A DNA stretch of 64,000 nt from Actinomyces radicidentis. GTDB lineage: Bacteria; Actinomycetota; Actinomycetes; Actinomycetales; Actinomycetaceae. The position numbers were made by a program, and so were the translations under genes. The notes under the pieces were generated by a model. The model saw only the letters and a list, made by a program, of their open reading frames with translations, had not been told where the DNA came from and searched no databases. The stretch is taken from contig NZ_CP014228.1 in assembly GCF_001553565.1 (NCBI RefSeq), positions 2,232,001-2,296,000 on the forward strand, given 5' to 3'. Each line of letters opens with the position of its first letter. Position 1 is the stretch's first letter. Of this stretch, positions 53,718 through 61,624 are shown piece after piece.

Positions 53718-54266
53718 ATGGCACGCAAGGCCCTCATCGCCGTCACCGACTTCGGGATCGAGGAGCCCGAGCTGGTCTCCCCGCGCGACTCCCTCCGGGC
53801 AGCGGGCTTCGACGTCACCGTCGCCTCCACCACCGGCGAGCCCGCCCAGACCGTCACCTCCGACAAGGACTGGGCCTCCGTCCAGGACGTCGACACCGCC
53901 CTGTCCGGGGTCTCCGCCGAGGGCTACGACGTCCTCGTGATCCCCGGCGGCACCGTCAACGCCGACACCCTCCGCATCGACGACACCGCGCGCGGCCTCG
54001 TCAAGGAGTTCACCGAGGCGGGGAAGACCGTCGCCACGATCTGCCACGGACCGTGGATCCTCATCGACTCCGGCGTCGTCGAGGGCAAGACCCTCACCTC
54101 GTACACGTCCATCCGCCCGGACCTCGAGAACGCCGGCGGCTCCTGGGTGGACCAGTCCGTCAAGGTCTGCCCCGCCAAGGGGTGGACCCTCATCACCTCG
54201 CGCAACCCCGGTGACCTCGAGGACTTCAACCAGGCGATCATCGACGAGGTGCCCGAGCGCGCCTGA
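53718..54266 (+). CDS. DJ-1/PfpI-family protein
   Basis: A protein of 182 aa with a class I glutamine amidotransferase-like fold. DVLVIPGGTVNADTLRID near residue 72, VATICHGPWILIDSGVV near 110 with the nucleophilic Cys in the ICHG elbow, and LTSYTSIRPDLENAGG near 130 define the family. Members include putative proteases, deglycases and stress proteins; which applies here is unknown. ATG 53718 has GAGGAAAGG upstream. The gene stands alone between two near-identical terminators. Confidence 0.9.
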   Translation: MARKALIAVTDFGIEEPELVSPRDSLRAAGFDVTVASTTGEPAQTVTSDKDWASVQDVDTALSGVSAEGYDVLVIPGGTVNADTLRIDDTARGLVKEFTEAGKTVATICHGPWILIDSGVVEGKTLTSYTSIRPDLENAGGSWVDQSVKVCPAKGWTLITSRNPGDLEDFNQAIIDEVPERA

Positions 54267-54317
54267 TCGCAGCTCCCCGGGCCGCTGGGCGCGACCGGCG
54301 GACGGGAGCACGGACAC

Positions 54318-54356
54318 GGAGCGGGGCCGCACCCATCAGGGGTGCGGCCCCGCTCC
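54318..54356. terminator. bidirectional terminator between convergent genes
   Basis: A 17-bp perfect stem (54318-54334 with 54340-54356) and loop ATCAG. It separates the DJ-1 gene (+) from the fatty acid cluster (-). Confidence 0.8.
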
Positions 54357-54389
54357 GGCGTGCCGGAGGGCGCCCGCGGGCGCGGCCCC

Positions 54390-55649
54390 TCAGCGCGTGA
54401 GGACGAGGGCGACGTCGTGGCCGCCGAAGCCGAAGGAGGTCGAGGCGGCGGCTCGCAGCCCCGGAAGCTCGCGGCCCTCGGGGCCGACGACGTCGAGCCC
54501 CGTCCCCACGATCTCGGGGGCGATGCCGCCGGGCAGGAGCGTCGGCGGCAGCCAGCCCTCCACGAGCGCCATGACGGTGAGGACCGCCTCGAGGCCGCCC
54601 GCGCCGCCGAGGAGGTGCCCGGTCGCGGACTTCGTCGCGCTCACGGCCGCTCCTGGGACGGTGCGCGCGAGCACCCGCGCCTCGACGACGTCGCCGGCCG
54701 GGGTCGAGGTGGCGTGGGCGTTGACGTGCCCGAGGTCCTCGGGGGACAGACCCGCCCGCTCCAGGGCGAGACGCAGCGCGCGCTCCTGCTGGGCTCCGCT
54801 CGGCTCGGGCCGGGCGACGTCGTAGGCGTCGGCGGTCACGGCCGCGCCGGCGAGGACGGCGAGCACCTCGGCACCCCTGTCCGCCGCGTGGGCGGCGGAC
54901 TCGAGGACGAGGACCCCGGCGCCCTCGCCGAGGACGAAGCCGTCCCGGTCGGGCGCGAAGGGGCGCGAGGCCGTCGTCGGGTCGTCGTCGCGGGTCGACA
55001 GGGCGCGCATGGCGCCGAAGGCGGCGACCGTCATGGGGTGCAGGGCCGCGTCCGTACCACCGGCCACCACGACGTCGGCGCGGTCCAGCGCGATGAGGTC
55101 CGCGCCGTAGGCGATGGCCTCGGCGCCCGAGGCGCAGGCCGACACGGGGGCGTGGATCCCGGCCATGGCGCCGAGCTCGATGCCGACGGTGGCCGCCGGC
55201 GCGTTCGGCATGAGCGCCGGCACCGCCGTGGGCAGGACCCGGCGCGGCCCCTTCTCGCGCAGCGCGTCCCAGGCCTCCATGACGGAGAGGACCGGTCCCA
55301 TGCCCGGGGAGACGGAGACGGCAAGGCGCTCGCCGTCGACCTCGGGGGAGCCGGCCTGCGCCCAGGCCTCGCGGGCGGCGAGCAGGACCACCTGGCTGGC
55401 GCGGTCGAGGCGGCGCCGCTCCTTCGGCGTGAGCAGCTCGGCCGGCTCGACGGCGAGCGGCGCGGCCACCCGGACCGGCAGCGCGTGATCCTCGGCCCAG
55501 GGCTCCTCGAGCGCCCCGACGGCGCAGCGGCCCTGGTGCAGGGCCGCCCACGTGGACGGCGCGTCCCCGCCGAGGGGGTTGGTGGTGCCGAGGCCGGTGA
55601 CGACGACGGTGCGGGGCGGCAGCGCGGCCGCCTCCGGCGCGGCCCCCAC
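54390..55649 (-). CDS. fabF: beta-ketoacyl-ACP synthase (FabF/KAS II type)
   Basis: A protein of 419 aa, thiolase fold. VVVTGLGTTNPLGGDAPSTW opens the protein; the catalytic Cys is in VSACASGAEAIAYGADLIAL near residue 175; the two His are in NAHATSTPAGD near 311 and KSATGHLLGGAGGLEAVL near 346. It condenses malonyl-ACP with acyl-ACP in elongation. The start is GTG 55649, 1 nt after the acpP stop; the longer open frame to 55970 is a shadow across acpP. The protein is Ala-rich with a variable segment near 215-225. Confidence 0.92.
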   Translation of the reverse strand: MGAAPEAAALPPRTVVVTGLGTTNPLGGDAPSTWAALHQGRCAVGALEEPWAEDHALPVRVAAPLAVEPAELLTPKERRRLDRASQVVLLAAREAWAQAGSPEVDGERLAVSVSPGMGPVLSVMEAWDALREKGPRRVLPTAVPALMPNAPAATVGIELGAMAGIHAPVSACASGAEAIAYGADLIALDRADVVVAGGTDAALHPMTVAAFGAMRALSTRDDDPTTASRPFAPDRDGFVLGEGAGVLVLESAAHAADRGAEVLAVLAGAAVTADAYDVARPEPSGAQQERALRLALERAGLSPEDLGHVNAHATSTPAGDVVEARVLARTVPGAAVSATKSATGHLLGGAGGLEAVLTVMALVEGWLPPTLLPGGIAPEIVGTGLDVVGPEGRELPGLRAAASTSFGFGGHDVALVLTR

Positions 55650-55650
55650 C

Positions 55651-55902
55651 TCAGGCCTGCTTCTGCTCGGTGACGAGGTCGGCGAGGGCGCCGACGGTGG
55701 GCAGGGTCGGGATGAGGGAGTCGTCGAGGGCGACGCCGAAGCGCTCCTCGACCTGGGTCGCGATGGTGAGCAGGCCGAGGGAGTCGATGTCGAGGTCGTC
55801 GGCGAAGCGGGTCTCGCGGGTGATGGAGGCGGCGTCCGTGCCGGCCTCCTCGGCGGTGAGGTCGGCGATGGCGGTGAGGACGTCGGTGGTCTCGTCGGCC
55901 AT
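55651..55902 (-). CDS. acpP: acyl carrier protein
   Basis: A protein of 83 aa, acidic. The phosphopantetheine Ser is in LDIDSLGLLTIATQVEERFG near residue 38 (D-S-L motif). It carries the growing acyl chain. Usual ACPs have ADSLD; here the sequence is DLDIDSLGLL, a common actinobacterial variant. ATG 55902 follows AAGGAGC. It is preceded on the minus strand by a 126-bp gap with a -10-like CACAAT near 55967, so acpP-fabF may also have its own promoter. Confidence 0.95.
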   Translation of the reverse strand: MADETTDVLTAIADLTAEEAGTDAASITRETRFADDLDIDSLGLLTIATQVEERFGVALDDSLIPTLPTVGALADLVTEQKQA

Positions 55903-56028
55903 GGGGTGCTCCTTGGTTCCGGGGTGCGGGTGGCGGCGGTCGCCGCCGGCTGGCGCCCATTGTGACGCACGGACGGCGCCCGGGGTCGGTCGACGGCGCG
56001 CCCGTCCGCGGCGGGCGAGCAGACCGGC

Positions 56029-56961
56029 TCAGTCGGCCCGCTTCGCGGCCTCCTCCAGGGAGCGCAGTCGCGTCACACGGACCCCGGGCAGGTCCCGGCG
56101 CGCCATGCCCGCGAGGGCGCCCGCGGGGGCGAGCTCGACGGCGGCGTCGGTGCCCGAGCCGAGCAGGCGCTCCTGGACGAGGTCCCATCGCACGGGGCGG
56201 GTCACCTTCGCCGCGAGGTCGTCGAGGAGCCCGCCGGCGTCCTCGCCCTCGGGGTGCAGCACGCCGTCGGCGTCGTCGATGAGCGGCCGGACGAGGCTGC
56301 GGCGGGGGAGCGGCGCGACGGCCTCGGCGACCTCGGGCGCGGCCGCGGCCATGAGAGGGGAGTGGAAGGCGCCCGCGACGGCGAGGGGGAGGCGCCGCGC
56401 GCCGGCGGGCGCCTCGAGCGCGTCGATCGCGGCGCTGGGGCCGGAGGCGACGACCTGCGTCGAGCCGTTGACGTTGGCGGCGGTGAGCCCTGCCGCGCGG
56501 ACGGCCTCGAGGACCGCCTCGCGGTCCCCGCCCACGAGGGCCACCATGCCACCGGAGGTCGCGGCGGAGCAGCGGGCCATCGCCCGGCCGCGGGCGGCTG
56601 CCAGGGCGACCGCCTCGAAGGGTGCCAGTGCGCCCGCGAGGGCCAGGGCGGTGAGCGAGCCGAGCGAGTGACCGGTGACGACGGCGTCGGGCGTCGCCGC
56701 GCTGTCCTGGTCCACCGGTCCCTCGTCGCGGAGCAGCCCGGCCGCGCGCGCCGAGATCAGGCTGGTGGCCACGACGAGCGGCTGGGTGACCTCGGTGGGG
56801 CGGATCGCCTCGGCGTCGGCCTCGGTCCCCAGTCGCAGCAGGTCGAGCCCGGCCGCCTCGGACATCGCTCCCAGGAGGTGGCGGGCGCCGTCGTCTACGA
56901 GCCAGGGCTCGAGCATCCTGGGCTTCTGGGCGCCCTGGCCGGGGCAGAGGATCGCGCGCAC
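56029..56961 (-). CDS. fabD: malonyl-CoA:ACP transacylase
   Basis: A protein of 310 aa. AILCPGQGAQKPRMLEPWL opens the protein with the oxyanion Gln, VVTGHSLGSLTALALAGALA near residue 93 has the nucleophilic Ser, an Arg follows near 120 (ARGRAMARCS), and the catalytic His is in VAGAFHSPLMAAAA near 200. It loads malonyl groups onto ACP. GTG 56961 lies 1 nt after the fasR stop, so regulator and enzyme are coupled. There is no fabH between this gene and acpP, where one is common. Confidence 0.93.
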   Translation of the reverse strand: MRAILCPGQGAQKPRMLEPWLVDDGARHLLGAMSEAAGLDLLRLGTEADAEAIRPTEVTQPLVVATSLISARAAGLLRDEGPVDQDSAATPDAVVTGHSLGSLTALALAGALAPFEAVALAAARGRAMARCSAATSGGMVALVGGDREAVLEAVRAAGLTAANVNGSTQVVASGPSAAIDALEAPAGARRLPLAVAGAFHSPLMAAAAPEVAEAVAPLPRRSLVRPLIDDADGVLHPEGEDAGGLLDDLAAKVTRPVRWDLVQERLLGSGTDAAVELAPAGALAGMARRDLPGVRVTRLRSLEEAAKRAD

Positions 56962-56962
56962 C

Positions 56963-58135
56963 TCAGACCTCCCGGCCCTCAGCGAGCCGACCCGCGATGA
57001 TCGCGAGGTGGAGCATGAGGCCGTCGCGGGGGTCGGTCGCGTCCCATCCGACCTGCTCGCTCACGCGCCCGAGCCGGTACCGGACGGTGTTCGCGTGGAC
57101 GAAGAGCGTGCGGGCCGTGGCCTCGAGGGAGCCGCCGAGCGCGAGATAGGTCGCCACCGTCTCCTCGAAGGGGTCGCCCATCTCGTGGAGCGGCTTGGTC
57201 ACGAGGGCGAGGATACGCTCGGTGGCGAGCTCGTCGCCGGCGAGGAGCCGCTCGGGCAGGAGGTCGTCGGCGTGAACGGGGTTGGGCGCCTCGTGCCAGC
57301 CGGGCAGCGCCCGAAGTCCGGCGAGGGCGGCGCGCAGGGAGCGGCCCGCCTGGGCGACGGTGGGGACGACGGGCCCGATGACGGCGGCCCCCCCGAGCTC
57401 CTTGGCGATGGCGAGGGCGGCCTGGTCGACCTCGTGCTCGGCGGCGGTGCCGTCGGGTGCGGCCGCGCCGATGACGATGATGACGGAGTCCCCGCGCACG
57501 GAGACGAGGACGTCGGAGGTGTGCTGGCGGCACTCGTGGCGCAGCCGGGAGGTGCCGAGCGCGTCGAGCCCGGGCGTGCGCGCGGCGATCGTGGCGACGG
57601 GGCCGGTGCCGTGCCAGCCGGCCGTGCCGGCGCGGGTCACGGCGTCCTCGGGCGCGTCGTGGAGCATGGCGTCCACGGCGACCGACTCCAGGCGCGCGTC
57701 CCAGGCGCCGCGCGCCTCGGCGGCGCGGGCGTAGACCTCGGCGGCGGTGAAGCCGATGTCGCGGCCGAAGGAGAGCGCGGCGATGGCGACGCGGTCGTGG
57801 TCGCGCTCGGGGACGACCTCGGGCGCCTCCTCGACGACGACGTCGAGCACGGAGCGCACGAGGCCGAGGGTCTGGCCCAGGGTGATGGTTCCGGTGAGTC
57901 GCTCGGGGGCGACGGAGAAGATTCCGCCGGGGGAGACCTCGGCGCTCGGGTCGGCGACGGAGTCGACGAACATGGTGACGCCGAGGGAGGCGACGGCCTC
58001 GATCTGGTGGCGCGGCTCCGCGGGCAGCGTCCGGTACCAGGGGTGGCTGGCGCTGACGCGGTCCAGCGAGTGCTCGATGATCGAGGTCTGCGCGCGGCGC
58101 AGGGCCTCCACCGCGGGGGTGCTCAGCTCGTCCAT
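56963..58135 (-). CDS. fasR: FasR-like PucR-type regulator of fatty acid synthesis
   Basis: A protein of 390 aa. The N-terminal and middle parts form a GGDEF-like/PucR domain (ARTPGLDALGTSRLRHECRQ, VLVSVRGDSVIIVIGAAAPD). The C-terminal PucR HTH reads VATYLALGGSLEATARTLFV, then HANTVRYRLGRVSEQVGWDA. Its position directly before fabD matches FasR, the activator of fab genes in Streptomyces and relatives. ATG 58135 is preferred because TACGAT (58148-58143) lies 7 nt upstream; ATG 58144 overlaps that box and the ORF extends to 58342 without support. It is divergent from aspA. Confidence 0.85.
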   Translation of the reverse strand: MDELSTPAVEALRRAQTSIIEHSLDRVSASHPWYRTLPAEPRHQIEAVASLGVTMFVDSVADPSAEVSPGGIFSVAPERLTGTITLGQTLGLVRSVLDVVVEEAPEVVPERDHDRVAIAALSFGRDIGFTAAEVYARAAEARGAWDARLESVAVDAMLHDAPEDAVTRAGTAGWHGTGPVATIAARTPGLDALGTSRLRHECRQHTSDVLVSVRGDSVIIVIGAAAPDGTAAEHEVDQAALAIAKELGGAAVIGPVVPTVAQAGRSLRAALAGLRALPGWHEAPNPVHADDLLPERLLAGDELATERILALVTKPLHEMGDPFEETVATYLALGGSLEATARTLFVHANTVRYRLGRVSEQVGWDATDPRDGLMLHLAIIAGRLAEGREV

Positions 58136-58148
58136 GTCCGGCATCGTA
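58136..58148 (-). promoter_or_regulatory. leaderless -10 element for fasR
   Basis: Minus-strand TACGAT (58148-58143) is followed by 7 nt and ATG 58135. It would transcribe the fasR-fabD genes. Confidence 0.55.
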
Positions 58149-58242
58149 TCGGCAGGCCGGTCGGGTCGAGTGCCGGTGGGGGGGGCGGGCGCCGGGGCCC
58201 CAGCCACCTGGGTCCGACGACGCCCGGTGGTGACCACTCCCA

Positions 58243-58266
58243 TCACGTGAAACATGCCTGTAACCT
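58243..58266 (+). promoter_or_regulatory. candidate aspA promoter region with TCACGTGA palindrome
   Basis: TCACGTGA (58243-58250) precedes a -10-like TAACCT at 58261-58266. The leader to ATG 58375 is about 100 nt. The rest of the 58149-58374 intergenic region shows no hairpin I would call. Confidence 0.35.
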
Positions 58267-58374
58267 GAGGGGCGGGCACACGCCGACGCCGTCGCGTCAG
58301 GCCGCGCCCGGCCCGCCTCGACGAGGAGACGTGCCGCACCACGGTTCACGAGACCGATCCACGGAGGATCCACG

Positions 58375-59883
58375 ATGACACAGGCCACCCGCACCGAGGA
58401 GGACCTCCTCGGCGCCCGACAGGTCCCGCTCGAGGCGTACTGGGGCGTCCACACCCTGCGCGCCGAGGAGAACTACCGCATCTCGCACGCCACCATCGGC
58501 GACGAGCCGGCCTTCGTACGAGGCATGGTCCAGGTCAAGAAGGCCGCCGCCCTGGCCAACAAGGAGCTCGGGACCCTCGAGCCGGACAAGGCCGACGCCA
58601 TCGTGTGGGCCTGCGACCAGATCCTCGACGACGGCCGCTGCATGGACCAGTTCCCCATCGACGTCTTCCAGGGCGGCGCCGGCACGAGCGTCAACATGAA
58701 CACCAACGAGGTCGTCGCCAACCTCGCTCTTGAGCACCTGGGCTACGCCAAGGGCCGCTACGACGTCATCAACCCCAACGACCACGTCAACAAGTCCCAG
58801 TCCACGAACGACGCCTACCCCACCGGCTTCCGCATCGGCCTGCACCAGCTCGTCGAGGCGCTCATCGAGGAGCTCGAGCGACTCATCGACTCCCTGTCCT
58901 CCAAGGGCGTCCAGTTCAAGGACGTCCTCAAGATGGGGCGCACCCAGCTCCAGGACGCCGTCCCGATGAGCCTGGGCCAGGAGTTCGAGGCCTTCGCCGT
59001 GCTCCTGGGCGAGGAGATCCCGCGCCTGCGCGCCAACTCCGGCCTCCTCCTCGAGGTCAACCTCGGCGCGACCGCCATCGGCACCGGGCTCAACACCCCG
59101 CCCGCCTACCAGCCCACCGTCGTGCGGTACCTCAGCGAGATCACGGGCCTGGAGGTCAAGGGCGCCACCAACCTCCTGGAGGCCACCAGCGACACGGGCG
59201 CCTACGTGTCGATGCACGCCGCCATCAAGCGGCTCGCGGTCAAGCTCTCCAAGATCTGCAACGACCTGCGCCTGCTGTCCTCCGGCCCCCGCGCGGGCCT
59301 GGGGGAGATCCGCCTTCCCGAGCGCGCCGCCGGGTCCTCGATCATGCCGGCCAAGGTCAACCCGGTCATCCCCGAGGTCGTCAACCAGGTCTGCTTCAAG
59401 GTCATCGGCAACGACGTCGCCCTCACCTTCGCGGCGGAGGCCGGCCAGCTCCAGCTCAACGTCATGGAGCCGGTCATCGCCCAGACCTCCTTCGAGTCGA
59501 TCAGCCTGCTCATCAACGCCATGCGCACCCTTCGCGAGCTGTGCGTCATCGGCATCGAGGCCAACGAGGAGGTCTGCCGGAACAACGTCCTGTCCTCGAT
59601 CGGGATCGTCACCTACCTCAACGAGGTCATCGGCCACCACAACGGCGACCTCGTCGGTCGCGAGTGCGCCCGGTCGGGGCGCAACGTCCGCGAGGTCGTC
59701 CTGGAGATGGGCCTGCTCGACGAGAGGACGCTCGACGAGCTCCTCAGCCCCGACAACCTCCTCCACCCGCACTACCGCGACATGTCCTACTACTCCGGCG
59801 CGGACCCCACCATCCGCACCGGGACGACGCCGGACGAGGCGTGCACGCCGCCGTCCGCCGCCTCGCCCGACGAGGGCGACTGA
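58375..59883 (+). CDS. aspA: aspartate ammonia-lyase
   Basis: A protein of 502 aa. [19 protein letters not shown] near residue 20, [20 protein letters not shown] near 100, [20 protein letters not shown] near 140, and the SS loop [20 protein letters not shown] near 321 are typical of the fumarase/aspartase superfamily; the HTLRAEENY start distinguishes aspartase from fumarase. It converts aspartate to fumarate and ammonia. The 25-residue C-terminal tail ([18 protein letters not shown]) is extra. ATG 58375 follows ACGGAGGA. The next gene on the other strand is a broken transporter. Confidence 0.94.
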   Translation: MTQATRTEEDLLGARQVPLEAYWGVHTLRAEENYRISHATIGDEPAFVRGMVQVKKAAALANKELGTLEPDKADAIVWACDQILDDGRCMDQFPIDVFQGGAGTSVNMNTNEVVANLALEHLGYAKGRYDVINPNDHVNKSQSTNDAYPTGFRIGLHQLVEALIEELERLIDSLSSKGVQFKDVLKMGRTQLQDAVPMSLGQEFEAFAVLLGEEIPRLRANSGLLLEVNLGATAIGTGLNTPPAYQPTVVRYLSEITGLEVKGATNLLEATSDTGAYVSMHAAIKRLAVKLSKICNDLRLLSSGPRAGLGEIRLPERAAGSSIMPAKVNPVIPEVVNQVCFKVIGNDVALTFAAEAGQLQLNVMEPVIAQTSFESISLLINAMRTLRELCVIGIEANEEVCRNNVLSSIGIVTYLNEVIGHHNGDLVGRECARSGRNVREVVLEMGLLDERTLDELLSPDNLLHPHYRDMSYYSGADPTIRTGTTPDEACTPPSAASPDEGD

Positions 59884-59900
59884 GCGTCGTTCGTTCGCGC

Positions 59901-61300
59901 TCAGGCGGCGTGCGCCGAGGCCGCCTCGAGGGCCTCGGCGCACGTGCGTCGGTACTCGTTGTCGGTCAGGGACCTCGCCCCGGGCTCACCGAGGGCGTCG
60001 GCGCGCAGTCGGCTCGTCTCCGGCGAGCGCCACGCCGCCACGGCGACGAGGCAGGTCGTGCCGAAGGTGAGCCCGCCGACGACGGCGATGATGAAGCCGA
60101 AGGAGGTTCCGGGCGGGCACAGCCACGCGAAGCCATCGCCATGAGGCTGGACAGGGCCGTCCCGAGGTTCTGGCCTATCGCCATGCCCATCACGCGGCTC
60201 GAGGTGGGGAACTGCTCCGGAAAGAAGGAGGGGAAGACGGCATCGTAACCCTGGTAGAGCGTGCCCCGCATGACGAGCGCCAGGACGATGATGAGGAGTA
60301 TCGACTCCCGGCCGATCGCCCACAGGGAGGCGAAGGACAGGACGCCCGAGGTCAGTGTGCCGCCGATGAGGAGTGGGCGCCGCCCGACGCGGTCGGAGGC
60401 CGCCGCGGCCGCTGGGATGATGAGGACGGCGGCGAGGTTGCCGAGCACCGGGATCCAGAGGAAGACGTCGGCGTGCCAGCCGATCCCGTAGTCCTTCTGA
60501 GTGGCGAGCCAGGCACCGAAGACCGTCGTCGTCACGGGGATGACGTTGGCCAGGGACATGACCATGACCCGTATGACCGTGCCGGGCGTCTCGGTGAGCA
60601 CCCGGCGGATCGGAGGGATCGCCTCATGGGACGTCGGCTTCGACTCCACCGTGGCGAGGCGGGCGCGGAAGCCGAGGAGGGTGACCGCCGCGGAGACGAG
60701 GAAGGGGATCCGCCAGCCCTAGGATTCGAAGGCGGTGCTTGGCAGGAGCGCGGCGAGCGGGATGAAGGTCATCGCCGACACGATCTGCCCCAGCTGAGCG
60801 CCCTGGAGCGTGACCGAGGTGCGTCGGCCGCGCAGCCCGACCTGCGTCTGCCCCATGATGAGCGTCGAGGACCCCGAGGTCCCACCAGCGACGGCGAAGC
60901 CCTGCACGAGGCGGCAGGCCACGAGGAGGATCGGTGCGAGCACGCCGGTCTGCGCGTTGCCCGGCAGGACGCCCAGGGCGACGGTCGAGGACCCCATGAG
61001 CGCCATCGTAAGGATGAGCGTGTGGCGGCGACCGCGTCGGTCGGCCATTGCCCCGAGGACGAAGATGACTACCGGGCGCGCGAGGTAGCCGACGCCGAAG
61101 GTGCCCAGGGAGGCGATGATTGCCAGGGCCGGGTTCTCCGACGGGAAGAAGACGGCTGGGAAGACGAGCGCCACGGCCTGCGTGTAGGTGAGGAAGTCGT
61201 AGAACTCGAGCATCGAGCCGACGGCGCTGGACCGGGCGGCCTGTCGGCCGACCGCGTGGGCGGACCGGGCTCCGGCGTCGGTCGGGGACGGCGCCGTCAC
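59901..61300 (-). pseudogene. MHS-family MFS transporter (shikimate/dicarboxylate-like), disrupted twice
   Basis: The gene starts at GTG 61300 (AAGGAG 8 nt upstream) and shows MHS features: GSMLEFYDFLTYTQAVALVF, LGAMADRRGRRHTLILTMAL, CRLVQGFAVAGGTSGSSTLI. A TAG at 60721-60719 interrupts SFES-GWRIPFLVSA, where the reading frame otherwise continues. Near 60135-60142 the frame shifts by one base: LGTALSSLMA in one frame is followed by GFAWLCPPGTSFGFIIAVVG in another, to a stop at 59901. Intact it would have about 465 residues and twelve helices. Two independent lesions make this a true pseudogene rather than one sequencing error. Confidence 0.9.
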
Positions 61301-61540
61301 TGCGGGCTCTCCTTCGGGAGCGGCTGGCGGCCCTGGGGAGCCGCCGCTGGGACGCACCGGGAACCACCGGTGGAAGACCGTGTCGCCCTGCGACGCTATC
61401 CAAGCCGGAGCGGGGCCTTCTGGGACGTCTCGTCCGCGGTCAGTGTGGCGTGTGACGCACGGGGCGGGCCCTCCTGATGGGCGGCTGAGGAACGGCGAAC
61501 GAAGGTCACGGTCCCGGGCACGGTTCCGGGGGAGCCGGGC
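61301..61540. other. intergenic region between the MFS pseudogene and aceE
   Basis: The gap 61301-61624 is 324 bp. It holds the pseudogene's ribosome binding site (61314-61309) and, at its right end, the aceE terminator described separately. I see no ORF with coding character, no repeat and no RNA gene in the remaining part. Confidence 0.6.
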
Positions 61541-61598
61541 ACGACGAGGGGCGGGGCCCCGGAGGATCTCTCCTCCGGGGCCCCGCCCCGTTCGTCGT
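61541..61598 (-). terminator. very long terminator hairpin after aceE
   Basis: A 19-bp perfect inner stem (61548-61566 with 61571-61589, loop TCTC) is extended by a further 7 bp (61541-61547 with 61592-61598) after a 2-nt bulge. It lies 27 nt past the aceE stop. Confidence 0.8.
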
Positions 61599-61624
61599 GT
61601 CAGCCGGTGGTCCGGCTCAGGACG

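Noticed and set aside
54390-55970. 526-aa version of the ketoacyl synthase starting at 55970
   Set aside because: Its first ~107 residues are Ser/Pro/Thr low-complexity read across acpP; the synthase proper begins at GTG 55649.
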